Shown: positions 53,056 to 61,856 of the stretch, one piece after another
How positions within the stretch are numbered: position 1 is the first letter of the stretch
How the letters are laid out: each line of letters starts with the position of its first letter
Source of the DNA: Pyxidicoccus trucidator
GTDB taxonomy: Bacteria; Myxococcota; Myxococcia; Myxococcales; Myxococcaceae
Reading direction: 5' to 3'
Assembly: GCF_010894435.1 (NCBI RefSeq)
Contig: NZ_JAAIXZ010000034.1
Span: 1 to 64,000 of the forward strand
DNA: 64,000 nucleotides
Translations under genes and position numbers: made by a program
The notes under the pieces: generated by a model
What the model saw: only the letters and a program-made list of their open reading frames with translations
Databases searched by the model: none
What the model was told of the DNA's origin: nothing

Positions 53056-53865
53056 TCAGCGCTTCTCGAGGATGACGGCGTAGAACTCGACGCCGATATT
53101 CTCTCGGTCCGCCTCGGTGATGTACTCGGGCGGCAGGCCGAGGAACTCGCGCACCGGCACCACGCCCATGCGGTCCTGCGCCCAGGGGCCGCAGATGTCC
53201 AGGTACTCGGGCAGCGAGTAGAGATGGAACGGCTCGCCCATCCGCTCGAACATGCCGATGAACTGCTCCCACTGTGGCGTCGTCTTCGCCGCCTCCTTCG
53301 TCTCGAAGGTGGTGAAGAGCTTCGAGCCCGGCGCGGCCCAGTCGTACAAGTCTCGGAAGAACCGCCGGTTGTCCTCGGCGGACAGGAACACGGTGATGGC
53401 GTTGGCGCCGAAGGCGACGCGGCGCTGGCCCTCCAGGAAGGCCTCCACGTCGGGCCGCTTCAGGAAGTCGCCTGCCCGGCGGATGTCGCACTCGAGGTAC
53501 CGCACGCGCGGGTTGTCCCCCAGCAGGTGCTTCGCCGAGCTGATGGTCAGCGGGCTGAGGTCGCTGTAGAGCACCCGCGCGTCCGGCAGCACCGTGTGCA
53601 CGTGGTCCGCCGTCGGCAGCCCCGAGGCGAAATCCACCCAGTGCGTGAAGCCCTCCGCGCCCAGGCGCCGGGCGGCGGTCTGCAGGCCGGCGCGCAGCAT
53701 GCGCACCCACTTCCGGGTGGAAGGCACCATCGAGAACATGAACTCGGCGGCCTGCCGGTCGGCCTCGAAGTTGTGGGTGCCGCCCAGGGTGTAGTCGTAG
53801 ATGCGGGAGGCGTCCGGAATCAGGGGGTTGACGCCTGGCACGCTCGCCAGCTCATTGGAATCCAT
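53056..53865 (-). CDS. SAM-dependent methyltransferase, DUF574 (Methyltransf_19) family
   Basis: 269 residues from ATG 53865 with GGAG ahead. The N-terminal signature PDASRIYDYTLGGTHNFEADRQ in pieces, then WVDFASGLPTADHVH (in place of the usual glycine-rich SAM motif), VLYSDLSP and AITVFLSAED are characteristic of DUF574. The family is best known from actinobacteria; its substrate is mostly unknown. Rossmann order is normal and the C-terminal region ends VGVEFYAVILEKR-like. Divergent from the polyamine operon. Confidence 0.88.
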   Translation of the reverse strand: MDSNELASVPGVNPLIPDASRIYDYTLGGTHNFEADRQAAEFMFSMVPSTRKWVRMLRAGLQTAARRLGAEGFTHWVDFASGLPTADHVHTVLPDARVLYSDLSPLTISSAKHLLGDNPRVRYLECDIRRAGDFLKRPDVEAFLEGQRRVAFGANAITVFLSAEDNRRFFRDLYDWAAPGSKLFTTFETKEAAKTTPQWEQFIGMFERMGEPFHLYSLPEYLDICGPWAQDRMGVVPVREFLGLPPEYITEADRENIGVEFYAVILEKR

Positions 53866-54058
53866 GGTCGCTCCGGGGGAAGCAGGGGCCTCGTCCTCTG
53901 TCCCTACCGCCCAGCGTACCCCGCTGTCCACCGGTTCGAGTCACACCCTGAACGCACGACCCGCTGCGTTGCTGGAACCGGCCGGGGAGCCCTTTGACGG
54001 CCTGGAGCGCTCCTCTAGAGTCCTCCGGCCTCACAACACCAACGGGAGGGAGATCCGC

Positions 54059-55201
54059 ATGCTGAAGCATCTCGCAGTGGGTGCAGTGATGGTCGCGGCG
54101 ACGCAGGCGCTGGCCGCTCCTCCGCAGAAGCTCGGCAAGCCCGAGGGACAGCTCAACATCATCGCGTGGCCCGGCTACATCGAGCGCGGTGCGACGGACA
54201 AGAAGTACGACTGGGTGACGAAGTTCGAGAAGGACACCGGCTGCAAGGTCAACGTCAAGACGGCGGCCACGTCGGATGAAATGGTCTCCCTGATGAACCA
54301 GGGCGGGTATGACCTGGTCACCGCCTCCGGTGACGCCAGCCTGCGTCTGGTGCACGGCAAGAAGGTGCAGGAAATCAACACCGCGCTGGTCCCCTCGTGG
54401 AACACCGTCGACGAGCGGCTGAAGAACGCGCCGTGGCACACGGTGGAGGGCAAGCACTACGGCGTCCCCTACCAGTGGGGCCCCAACGTGCTCATGTACA
54501 ACACCCACGTCTTCAAGACGGCGCCCACGTCGTGGGCCGTGGTGTTCGAGGAGCAGAAGCTGCCGGACGGCAAGTCCAACAAGGGCCGTGTGCAGGCGTA
54601 TGACGGCCCCATCTACGTCGCGGACGCCGCGCTGTACCTCATGAAGAAGCAGCCCGAGCTGGGCATCAAGGACCCGTTCGAGCTCAACGACAAGCAGTAC
54701 GCCGCCGCGGTGGCGCTGCTGCGTGCCCAGAAGGCCCTGGCGCACCGCTACTGGCACGACACCACCGTGCAGATGAGCGACTTCAAGAACGAGGGCGTCG
54801 TCGCCTCCAGCGCCTGGGGCTACCAGGTCAACGCGCTCAAGGGCGAGAAGCAGCCCATCGACTCGGTGATTCCGCAGGAGGGCTCCACCGGCTGGGCGGA
54901 CACCACCATGCTGCACACCAACGCGAAGAACCCGGTGTGCGCGTACAAGTGGATGGAGCACTCGCTGAACAAGGACCTGCAGGCCTCGCTCGCCGAGTGG
55001 TTCGGCTCCAACCCGGTGGTGCCCGAGGCGTGCAAGACGAAGGCGCCGGGCGGCACGGACTTCTGCAAGACGAACGGCTTCGAGCGCTTCGCGCAGGTGC
55101 ACTTCTGGAAGACGCCGGTGGCGAAGTGCACCACCCAGGCGACGTGCGTGCCCTACAGCCGCTGGACGCAGGACTACATCGCCATCATGGGCGGTCGGTA
55201 G
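54059..55201 (+). CDS. ydcS: YdcS-like ABC transporter substrate-binding protein (polyamine type)
   Basis: 380 residues with a signal peptide cut near ALA-A (about residue 19) and GGGAGGGAG ahead of the ATG. The mature protein follows the PotD/PotF fold: LNIIAWPGYIERGATDK, KVNVKTAATSDEMVSLM, YDLVTASGDASLRL, YGVPYQWGPNVLMYNT, HRYWHDTTVQMSDFKNEG and a C-terminal SRWTQDYIAIMGGR. These segments are very close to E. coli YdcS, more than to PotD. Two Cys pairs near the end may form disulfides. It binds putrescine or a related amine in the periplasm and feeds the ABC importer encoded next. First gene of a six-gene operon. Confidence 0.92.
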   Translation: MLKHLAVGAVMVAATQALAAPPQKLGKPEGQLNIIAWPGYIERGATDKKYDWVTKFEKDTGCKVNVKTAATSDEMVSLMNQGGYDLVTASGDASLRLVHGKKVQEINTALVPSWNTVDERLKNAPWHTVEGKHYGVPYQWGPNVLMYNTHVFKTAPTSWAVVFEEQKLPDGKSNKGRVQAYDGPIYVADAALYLMKKQPELGIKDPFELNDKQYAAAVALLRAQKALAHRYWHDTTVQMSDFKNEGVVASSAWGYQVNALKGEKQPIDSVIPQEGSTGWADTTMLHTNAKNPVCAYKWMEHSLNKDLQASLAEWFGSNPVVPEACKTKAPGGTDFCKTNGFERFAQVHFWKTPVAKCTTQATCVPYSRWTQDYIAIMGGR

Positions 55202-55221
55202 CAGGGAGCCAGGGACACGCC

Positions 55222-56247
55222 ATGAGCAGCACCGCCGTCGAGCTCCAGAACGTCAGTCGTCACTACGGCAGCGTCAAGGCCGTGGATGGCGTGTCCCTGT
55301 CCATCCAGGACGGTGAGTTCTTCTCCATGCTGGGCCCCTCCGGCTCGGGGAAGACCACCTGCCTGCGCCTCATCGCCGGCTTCGAGCAGCCCACGGCCGG
55401 CGGCATCCTCCTGCACGGCAAGCAGGCCGCCGGGCTCCCGCCGTACGAGCGGGACGTCAACACCGTGTTCCAGGACTACGCCCTGTTCCCGCACATGAGC
55501 GTGCTGGACAACGTGGCGTACGGGCTGATGGTGAAGGGGGGGGCGAAGGCGGCGCGCCACCGGGAGGCGGAAGCGGCGCTGGAGCTGGTGGCGCTCGGGG
55601 GCTTCGGCGAGCGCCGGCCCGGGCAGCTCTCCGGCGGACAGCGCCAGCGCGTGGCCCTGGCGCGCGCCCTCATCAACAAGCCCCGCGTGCTGCTGCTCGA
55701 CGAGCCGCTGGGCGCGCTGGACCTCAAGCTGCGCGAGCAGATGCAGGCGGAGCTGAAGTCGCTCCAGCGCCGGCTGGGCATCACCTTCGTCTACGTCACG
55801 CATGACCAGGGCGAGGCGCTGTCCATGTCGGACCGGGTGGCCGTCTTCAACCAGGGCCGCATCGAGCAGGTGGACACCCCGCGCAACCTCTACGTGCGGC
55901 CCAGGACAATCTTCGTCGCGGGCTTCGTGGGCACCGCCAACGTGGTGAGGGGCGAGCTGGCGCGCCGGCTCACCGGCAGCGAGCGCCCCTTCTCCGTGCG
56001 TCCGGAGCATGTCCGCTTCGCCCCCGCCGACGCCGGCAACCGGGTGTGCGTGGAGGGCCGGCTGGCGGAGGTGCAGTACCACGGCGCCACCAGCCGCTAT
56101 GAGGTGCAGGTGGAGGGCAACCACGTGCTCACCCTCAGCCTGCTCAACGGCGAGACGGACGAGGCGGCCCTGCCGCGCCGGGGCGACACGGTGCGGGTGG
56201 CCTGGGCCCCCGAGGCGATGGTGCAGCTGGAGCCGGGGGGAGGGTAG
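55222..56247 (+). CDS. ydcT: ABC transporter ATP-binding protein (YdcT/PotA-like)
   Basis: 341 residues. Walker A GPSGSGKTT, Q-loop DYALFPH, signature LSGGQRQR, Walker B LLLDEPLGALD and the switch His in YVTHDQGEALSMSD are all intact. A C-terminal TOBE-like domain (about 260-340) is present as in PotA, often regulatory. It powers import of the amine bound by YdcS. It starts 20 bp after ydcS and ends 3 bp before the first permease gene. Confidence 0.95.
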   Translation: MSSTAVELQNVSRHYGSVKAVDGVSLSIQDGEFFSMLGPSGSGKTTCLRLIAGFEQPTAGGILLHGKQAAGLPPYERDVNTVFQDYALFPHMSVLDNVAYGLMVKGGAKAARHREAEAALELVALGGFGERRPGQLSGGQRQRVALARALINKPRVLLLDEPLGALDLKLREQMQAELKSLQRRLGITFVYVTHDQGEALSMSDRVAVFNQGRIEQVDTPRNLYVRPRTIFVAGFVGTANVVRGELARRLTGSERPFSVRPEHVRFAPADAGNRVCVEGRLAEVQYHGATSRYEVQVEGNHVLTLSLLNGETDEAALPRRGDTVRVAWAPEAMVQLEPGGG

Positions 56248-56250
56248 GGC

Positions 56251-57210
56251 ATGGAGACCTTGCCCACCATGGCGCTGCCCGCGCCCGAACGCCCCCGCGG
56301 CCGGCTGTCCCGGGCCGTGGCCAACGTGCTCTACCGGCACGGCACGCTCTATCTCCTGTTGCTGCTGACGCCGCCGCTGTTGTGGTTCGGCGTGGTGTAC
56401 CTGGGCTCGCTCCTGTCGCTGCTGGTGCAGAGCTTCTACACCTTCGACGACTTCACCATGGGCGTGACGTCCGACTTCACGTGGGCGAACTACCGCGCGC
56501 TGCTGGACGCGGCCAACCACGACATCGTCCTGCGCACGCTGGGCATGGCGGCGGCGGTGACGGTGGCCTCGGCGGTGCTCGGCTTCCCCGTGGCGTACTA
56601 CATGGCCCGGTATGCCACCGGCTGGCGCAAGGGCTTCTTCTACATCGCCGTCATGCTCCCCATGTGGGCCAGCTACATCGTCAAGGCCTACTCGTGGACG
56701 GTCCTCCTCTCCAAGGGCGGCATCGTCTACTGGCTGGTGGAGCGGCTCTATCTGCTGTCCGCGCTGGAGTGGGTGCTGTCCGTGCCGGGCGTGGGCGGCT
56801 CGTCGCTGTCCACCTCCAACCTCGGCCGCTTCCTCGTCTTCACCTACGTGTGGCTGCCGTTCATGATTCTGCCCATCCAGGCGGCGATTGAGCGGGTGCC
56901 CGGCAACCTGTTGCAGGCGGCGGCGGACCTGGGGGCGCGGCCCGCGCAGTCGTTCCGCACCGTGCTGCTGCCGCTGGCCTTCCCGGGCGTGGTGGCGGGC
57001 TCCATCTTCACCTTCTCGCTCACGCTGGGGGACTACATCATTCCCCAGCTGGTGGGCCCGCCCGGCCTCTTCATCGGCAACATGGTCTACACGATGCAGG
57101 GCTCCATCGGGAACATGCCCATGGCGGCGTCCTTCACGGTGGTGCCCATCGTCATCATCGGCCTGTACCTGGCGGTGGCGCGCCGGCTGGGGGCGTTCGA
57201 TGCACTCTGA
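56251..57210 (+). CDS. ydcU: ABC transporter permease, first subunit (YdcU/PotB-like)
   Basis: 319 residues with six membrane helices. The EAA loop for ATPase contact reads NLLQAAADLGARPAQSFRTVLLPLAFPGVVAG, split over two helices. LGFPVAYYMARY and SYIVKAYSWTVLL are typical of PotB/YdcU. It forms the pore together with the next gene product. Its 3' end overlaps the next start by 11 bases. Confidence 0.94.
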   Translation: METLPTMALPAPERPRGRLSRAVANVLYRHGTLYLLLLLTPPLLWFGVVYLGSLLSLLVQSFYTFDDFTMGVTSDFTWANYRALLDAANHDIVLRTLGMAAAVTVASAVLGFPVAYYMARYATGWRKGFFYIAVMLPMWASYIVKAYSWTVLLSKGGIVYWLVERLYLLSALEWVLSVPGVGGSSLSTSNLGRFLVFTYVWLPFMILPIQAAIERVPGNLLQAAADLGARPAQSFRTVLLPLAFPGVVAGSIFTFSLTLGDYIIPQLVGPPGLFIGNMVYTMQGSIGNMPMAASFTVVPIVIIGLYLAVARRLGAFDAL

Positions 57211-58027
57211 GGCACGGCGGGACGACGGCCCCCGGGCGCCGGTGTGGCTGCGGGTGCTGGCCTACGGCGGGCTGGTGTTCCTGCACTTCCCCATCCTCAT
57301 GGTGGGGCTCTACGCCTTCAACACGGAGGAGAGCGCCTTCAGCTTCCCGCTCAAGGGGCTCACCCTGCGCTGGTTCCGGGCGGCCGCCGAGCGCGAGGAC
57401 GTGCTGGCCGCCATCCAGCTGTCGCTGCGGGTGGCCCTGGCCTCCACGGCGGTGGCGCTGGTGCTGGGCACGCTGCTGGCCGGGGCGCTCTACCGCCGCC
57501 GCTTCTTCGGCAAGGAGGCCCTCAACCTGCTGGTCATCCTGCCCATTGCCCTGCCCGGCATCATCACCGGCATCGCCCTGCTGTCCGCGTTCCGGCTGGC
57601 GGACGTGTCCCCCAACTTCTGGACCATCGCCGTGGGCCACGCCACGTTCTGCGTGGTCATGGTCTACAACAACGTGGTGGCCCGGCTGCGACGCATGCCG
57701 CACAGCCTGCTGGAGGCCTCCGCGGACCTGGGCGCCGACGGCTTCCAGACGTTCCGCCACGTGGCGCTGCCGCAGATGGCCACCTCGCTGCTGGCCGGTG
57801 GCATCCTCGCCTTCGCCCTCAGCTTCGACGAGCTCATCGTCACCACCTTCACCGCCGGGCACGAGAAGACGTTGCCCATCTGGCTGTTGGACCAGCTGGG
57901 CCGGCCGCGCGACGTGCCGGTGACGAACGTGGTGGCGCTCTGGGTGATGCTCATCACCGCCATCCCCATCCTCGTCGCCTGGCGCCTGACGCGAGGCACG
58001 GAGGACGTGGCCGGCAGCAGCAGGTGA
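57200..58027 (+). CDS. ydcV: ABC transporter permease, second subunit (YdcV/PotC-like)
   Basis: 275 residues starting at the ATG inside the end of the ydcU gene. Six membrane helices; EAA loop SLLEASADLGADGFQTFRHVALPQM in two parts; conserved IALPGIITGIALL and FDELIVTTF (PotC/YdcV type). The second pore subunit. Translational coupling to ydcU keeps the two in equal amounts. Confidence 0.94.
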   Translation: MHSEARRDDGPRAPVWLRVLAYGGLVFLHFPILMVGLYAFNTEESAFSFPLKGLTLRWFRAAAEREDVLAAIQLSLRVALASTAVALVLGTLLAGALYRRRFFGKEALNLLVILPIALPGIITGIALLSAFRLADVSPNFWTIAVGHATFCVVMVYNNVVARLRRMPHSLLEASADLGADGFQTFRHVALPQMATSLLAGGILAFALSFDELIVTTFTAGHEKTLPIWLLDQLGRPRDVPVTNVVALWVMLITAIPILVAWRLTRGTEDVAGSSR

Positions 58028-58106
58028 CACAAGGCTCTGACGGCCCGAGGGGGCCGGGTACAGCAGGGCGGCCCGGATGGCCGCATGACAACCACGGGAG
58101 GACCGC

Positions 58107-59531
58107 ATGGACGGCAAGCTGTTGATTGGTGGCGAGCTGGTGGCAGGCGAGGGCCCGGCGGAGGAAGTCCTCAATCCGGCGACGGGCGAGGTGCTGGCGC
58201 GCGTGCCCGAGGCGTCCCTGGCCCAGGTGCAGGCCGCGGTGCGCGCCGCGGAGCAGGCCTTCCCCGGCTGGTCCCGCACGCCGCCCAGGGACAGGGCCAC
58301 GGTGCTGCTGAAGCTGGCGGACGCCATTGAAGCGCAGGGCGCGGAGCTGGCCCGGCTGGAGTCGCTCAACTGTGGCAAGCCCTACGCGCTGGCGCTGGGG
58401 GACGAGATTCCCGGCGTGGCCGACGTGTTCCGCTTCTTCGCGGGCGCGGTGCGCACCATGCAGGGCGCGGTGGCCGGTGAGTACGCCGCCGGGTACACGA
58501 GCATGATTCGCCGCGACGCGCTGGGCGTGGTGGCCTCCATTGCCCCGTGGAACTACCCGCTGATGATGGCGGCGTGGAAGCTGGGCCCCGCGCTGGCCGC
58601 CGGCAACACGGTGGTGCTCAAGCCGTCCGAGCAGACGCCGCTGACGACGCTGAAGCTGGCCACCATCATGGCCGGCCTCTTCCCGCCCGGCGTGGTGAAT
58701 GTCATCACGGGCCGCGGCGAGTCCGTGGGCGCGCCCCTCATCCGCCAGCCGCAGGTCCGCATGGTGTCGCTGACGGGCGACGTGGCCACCGGCCAGAAGG
58801 TGCTGGAGGCCGCGTCCCAGGGCGTCAAGCGCACGCACCTGGAATTGGGTGGCAAGGCGCCCGTCATCGTCTTCGACGACGTGGACCTGGACGCGGTGGT
58901 GTCCGGCATCCGCACCTTCGGCTTCTACAACGCGGGGCAGGACTGCACGGCGGCGTGCCGCATCTACGCGGGCCGGAAGGTCTACGACAAGCTGGTGGCG
59001 GACCTGTCCACCGCCGTGGCCTCGCTCAAGGTGGGCGAGCAGGAGGCGCCAGGCGTGGAGATGGGCCCCCTCATCACCGAGAAGCAGCGCCAGCGAGTGG
59101 CGGGCTTCGTGGAGCGCGCCGCGGAGCTGAAGCACGTGGAGGTGACGGTGGGCGGCAAGGCGCGCGGGACGAAGGGCTTCTTCTTCGAGCCCACGGTGGT
59201 GGCGGGTGCCCGGCAGGAGGACGAAATCGTCCGGCGCGAGGTGTTCGGCCCGGTGGTGTCGGTGACGCGCTTCGAGGACGAGGAGCAGGCGATTGCCTGG
59301 GCCAACGACTCGGACTACGGCCTGGCCTCGTCGGTGTGGACGAAGGACATCTCCAAGGCGATGCGCGTGGCGGCGCAGCTCCAGTACGGCTGCACCTGGG
59401 TGAACTCGCACTTCATGCTGGTGAGCGAGATGCCCCACGGCGGCGTGAAGCGCTCCGGCTACGGCAAGGACTTGTCCATGTATGCCCTGGAGGACTACAC
59501 CGCCGTGCGCCACGTCATGGTGAAGTACTGA
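58107..59531 (+). CDS. patD: Gamma-aminobutyraldehyde dehydrogenase
   Basis: 474 residues, aligning by eye end to end with E. coli PatD (YdcW): KLLIGGELVAGEG, NPATGEVL, ASIAPWNYPLMMAAWKL, KVR-type VRMVSLTGD, Glu246 in THLELGGKAP, and Cys280 in NAGQDCTAACR. The end LQYGCTWVN, MPHGGVKRSGYGKDLSMY and VMVKY is also the same. It oxidises 4-aminobutanal, made from putrescine by a transaminase or oxidase, to GABA with NAD+. Its placement right behind a ydcSTUV-like importer repeats the E. coli gene order. An 80-bp gap after ydcV is the largest in the operon. Confidence 0.95.
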   Translation: MDGKLLIGGELVAGEGPAEEVLNPATGEVLARVPEASLAQVQAAVRAAEQAFPGWSRTPPRDRATVLLKLADAIEAQGAELARLESLNCGKPYALALGDEIPGVADVFRFFAGAVRTMQGAVAGEYAAGYTSMIRRDALGVVASIAPWNYPLMMAAWKLGPALAAGNTVVLKPSEQTPLTTLKLATIMAGLFPPGVVNVITGRGESVGAPLIRQPQVRMVSLTGDVATGQKVLEAASQGVKRTHLELGGKAPVIVFDDVDLDAVVSGIRTFGFYNAGQDCTAACRIYAGRKVYDKLVADLSTAVASLKVGEQEAPGVEMGPLITEKQRQRVAGFVERAAELKHVEVTVGGKARGTKGFFFEPTVVAGARQEDEIVRREVFGPVVSVTRFEDEEQAIAWANDSDYGLASSVWTKDISKAMRVAAQLQYGCTWVNSHFMLVSEMPHGGVKRSGYGKDLSMYALEDYTAVRHVMVKY

Positions 59532-59553
59532 TGCGGCCCGGGGAGGCACACAC

Positions 59554-60822
59554 ATGAAGGACAACGCCAGTCTGCTGCGCCGCAAGGAAGCCGCCACCCC
59601 GCGCGGGGTGGGCGTCATGGCGCCCTTCTTCGTCGCGCGCGCGGAGAACAGCGAATTGTGGGACGTGGAGGGCCGCCGGTTCATCGACTTCGCCGGCGGC
59701 ATCGCCGTGCTGAACACCGGCCACCGCCACCCGCGCGTGGTGGAGGCGGTGCGCGCGCAGCTCGACTCCTTCACCCACACCGCCTATCAAATCGTCCCGT
59801 ACGAGAGCTACGTGGCGCTCGCCGAGCGGCTCAACCAGCTCGTCCCCGGCTCGCACCCGAAGAAGACGACGTTCTTCTCCACGGGCGCGGAGGCGGTGGA
59901 GAACGCGGTGAAGATTGCCCGGTACGCCACGGGCCGGAGCGGCGTCATCGCCTTCACCGGCGCGTTTCACGGGCGGACGATGATGGGCATGGCGCTCACC
60001 GGCAAGGTGGTGCCCTACAAGGCGGGCTACGGCCCCTTCCCGGGCGAGGTCTTCCACGTGCCCTTCCCCATGCCGCTGCACGGGGTGGGCGTGGAGGACT
60101 CGCTGAAGGCGCTGCAGTACCTCTTCAAGGCCGACATCGAGCCGAAGCGCGTGGCCGCCATCATCATCGAGCCGGTGCAGGGCGAGGGCGGCTTCTACGT
60201 GGCCCCGCCGGAGCTGATGCGCGCGCTGCGCAGGGTGTGTGACGAGCACGGCATCCTCCTCATCGCCGACGAAATCCAGACGGGCTTCGGGCGCACGGGC
60301 CGGTGGTTCGCGATGAACCACCACGACGTGGCGCCCGACTTGATGACGATGGCCAAGTCGCTGGCTGGCGGCTTCCCGCTGTCCGCGGTGACGGGCCGGG
60401 CGGACGTCATGGACGCGCCGACGCCGGGCGGCCTGGGTGGCACCTACGCGGGCAGCCCCATGGCCATCGCCGCCGCGCACGCCGTGCTGGACGTCATGCA
60501 GGAGGAGCAATTGGTGGAGCGGGGCGACCGCCTGGGCACGCAGCTTCGCGAGCGGCTCGTGGCCCTGAAGGCGCGGGTGCCCCGCATGGCCGAGGTGCGC
60601 GGCCTGGGCGCCATGCTGGCGGTGGAGTTCTGCCAGCCGGGCGGCAACACCCCGGACCCGGAATTCACACAGCTGGTGCGCGCGCGGGCCATGGAGCGCG
60701 GGCTCATGCTCCTCACCTGCGGCGTCCACGCCAACGTCATCCGCTTCCTCTTCCCGCTCACCATCCAGGACTCCGTCTTCGCCGAGGCGCTCGCCATCCT
60801 CGACGCCGCGCTGACGGCCTGA
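59554..60822 (+). CDS. gabT: 4-aminobutyrate aminotransferase (PuuE/GabT)
   Basis: 422 residues, class III aminotransferase. PLP lysine is Lys268 in MAKSLAGGFPLSAV; IADEIQTGFGRTGRWF holds the Asp that contacts the pyridine nitrogen. GGLGGTYAGSPMAIAAAHAVLDV and the start RKEAATPRGVGV are typical of GabT and PuuE. It transfers the amino group of GABA to 2-oxoglutarate, giving succinate semialdehyde. It ends a putrescine-to-succinate-semialdehyde route; the first amine-removing step and the semialdehyde dehydrogenase are not in this operon. It starts 22 bp after patD. Confidence 0.94.
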   Translation: MKDNASLLRRKEAATPRGVGVMAPFFVARAENSELWDVEGRRFIDFAGGIAVLNTGHRHPRVVEAVRAQLDSFTHTAYQIVPYESYVALAERLNQLVPGSHPKKTTFFSTGAEAVENAVKIARYATGRSGVIAFTGAFHGRTMMGMALTGKVVPYKAGYGPFPGEVFHVPFPMPLHGVGVEDSLKALQYLFKADIEPKRVAAIIIEPVQGEGGFYVAPPELMRALRRVCDEHGILLIADEIQTGFGRTGRWFAMNHHDVAPDLMTMAKSLAGGFPLSAVTGRADVMDAPTPGGLGGTYAGSPMAIAAAHAVLDVMQEEQLVERGDRLGTQLRERLVALKARVPRMAEVRGLGAMLAVEFCQPGGNTPDPEFTQLVRARAMERGLMLLTCGVHANVIRFLFPLTIQDSVFAEALAILDAALTA

Positions 60823-61086
60823 CGCCAGGGCGGAGCGCCAAGGCCCTGGCCTGCCTGTCACCACGGGGTGGGCCGGGCCGCCCCCGCGCTGCCGGCCTGA
60901 GGCCTGGGTGCCCGCCCGGAGGGCGGGGCGGGGGCCGGCACCACCGACTGCCCGTCACGGACGGGCAGGGTGGACTCCATCCGCCGTGGAAAGGCCCGGG
61001 GATTACCGCCGGGCTCGAGCGCGGCGGGAGTCCATTCCCAGGGCCCGTGGATGGGCCCGGAAGACCTCGCTCGTCACGGAGGTCTC

Positions 61087-61758
61087 ATGTCCAAGTTCGT
61101 GCAGGGGCTCATCACCTTCCTCTTCTGCCTCATCGTCCCGTCCGCGGTGCTGCTCACCCTCAGCCTGCTGGACGTGACGGGTGGCGTCATCCCTCCCCTG
61201 ATTGCCCTCGCCATCGGCGGAGGCTTCGGGCTCCTGTATGGACTGGAGGCCGCCCTCCTGAACATCTACGACCTGGAGTCGCCGCTCGGCTGGCTCGAGC
61301 TCGTCGTGGACCTGACGTGGAGCCTGCCGAACACCCTGTTCGGCTTCGTCGTCGGCAACATCCTCTACATCTTCTTCGGCACACCCTCGCGCACCGACTC
61401 GGAAGGGCAGGCGTGGATCAGCTTCTCCCCGAGGGGCGCGGGTGGCTTCGGCCACTCCGTGCTCCAGACGCTCGGGACGGTGAACCTCGGCGGCGCGGGC
61501 CAGCATGAGCGGCAGCACCTGCTGCAGGCGCGAGTCCTCGGGCCCTTCTACCTGCCCTTCGTGGTGGTCTCCTATGTCGTCACGGGGACCCTCCAACTGG
61601 CCTGGACGCTGCTCTTCGGCTGGTGGCTGGCCCTCCTGGGGGTGAGGGACAAGGCGTACCTCCGCCCGCCCTCCAACTCGGCGGTGGGAGGCTTCTTCGG
61701 GTGGATTTACTACGCCACCCCCCTCGAGCTGCTGGGCTACGGCCTCGGCAATCCGTGA
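61087..61758 (+). CDS. Membrane protein with an HExxH motif, function unknown
   Basis: 223 residues with a perfect GGAGGT site six bases ahead of the ATG at 61087; longer in-frame starts are ignored. Two helices at the N terminus, one near the middle (LGWLELVVDLTWSLPNTLFGFVVGN in parts) and one or two hydrophobic segments later. Between them is GTVNLGGAGQHERQHLLQARVLGPFYLP; HERQH fits HExxH of zincins and QARVLGPFYLP recurs in families of small membrane proteins that I cannot name. Whether it is a membrane protease is open. It stands alone in a region of 260 bp from the aminotransferase and about 100 bp from the amine oxidase. Confidence 0.65.
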   Translation: MSKFVQGLITFLFCLIVPSAVLLTLSLLDVTGGVIPPLIALAIGGGFGLLYGLEAALLNIYDLESPLGWLELVVDLTWSLPNTLFGFVVGNILYIFFGTPSRTDSEGQAWISFSPRGAGGFGHSVLQTLGTVNLGGAGQHERQHLLQARVLGPFYLPFVVVSYVVTGTLQLAWTLLFGWWLALLGVRDKAYLRPPSNSAVGGFFGWIYYATPLELLGYGLGNP

Positions 61759-61774
61759 GTTCGTGCCTGCTTTT

Positions 61775-61791
61775 TTCAAGACACGCTTGAA
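61775..61791. terminator. Weak hairpin after the membrane-protein gene
   Basis: TTCAAG-ACACG-CTTGAA, a 6-bp stem preceded by T6 and followed by TTTG. Possibly a 3' end for the upstream gene, but the stem is short. Confidence 0.3.
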
Positions 61792-61829
61792 TTTGCCGTC
61801 TTCATTTAATTCGAGAAATATGGAGAAAT

Positions 61830-61856
61830 GGGGCCTCCCGCCGCACTGGAGGCCCC
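61830..61856 (+). promoter_or_regulatory. Hairpin hiding the ribosome-binding site of the amine oxidase
   Basis: GGGGCCTCC (61830-61838) pairs perfectly with GGAGGCCCC (61848-61856) around a 9-base loop. The 3' arm is the only Shine-Dalgarno sequence (GGAGG), and the TTG start follows at once at 61857. In RNA the site would be masked unless the hairpin opens. It lacks a T-run, so it does not work as a plus-strand terminator. Confidence 0.55.
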
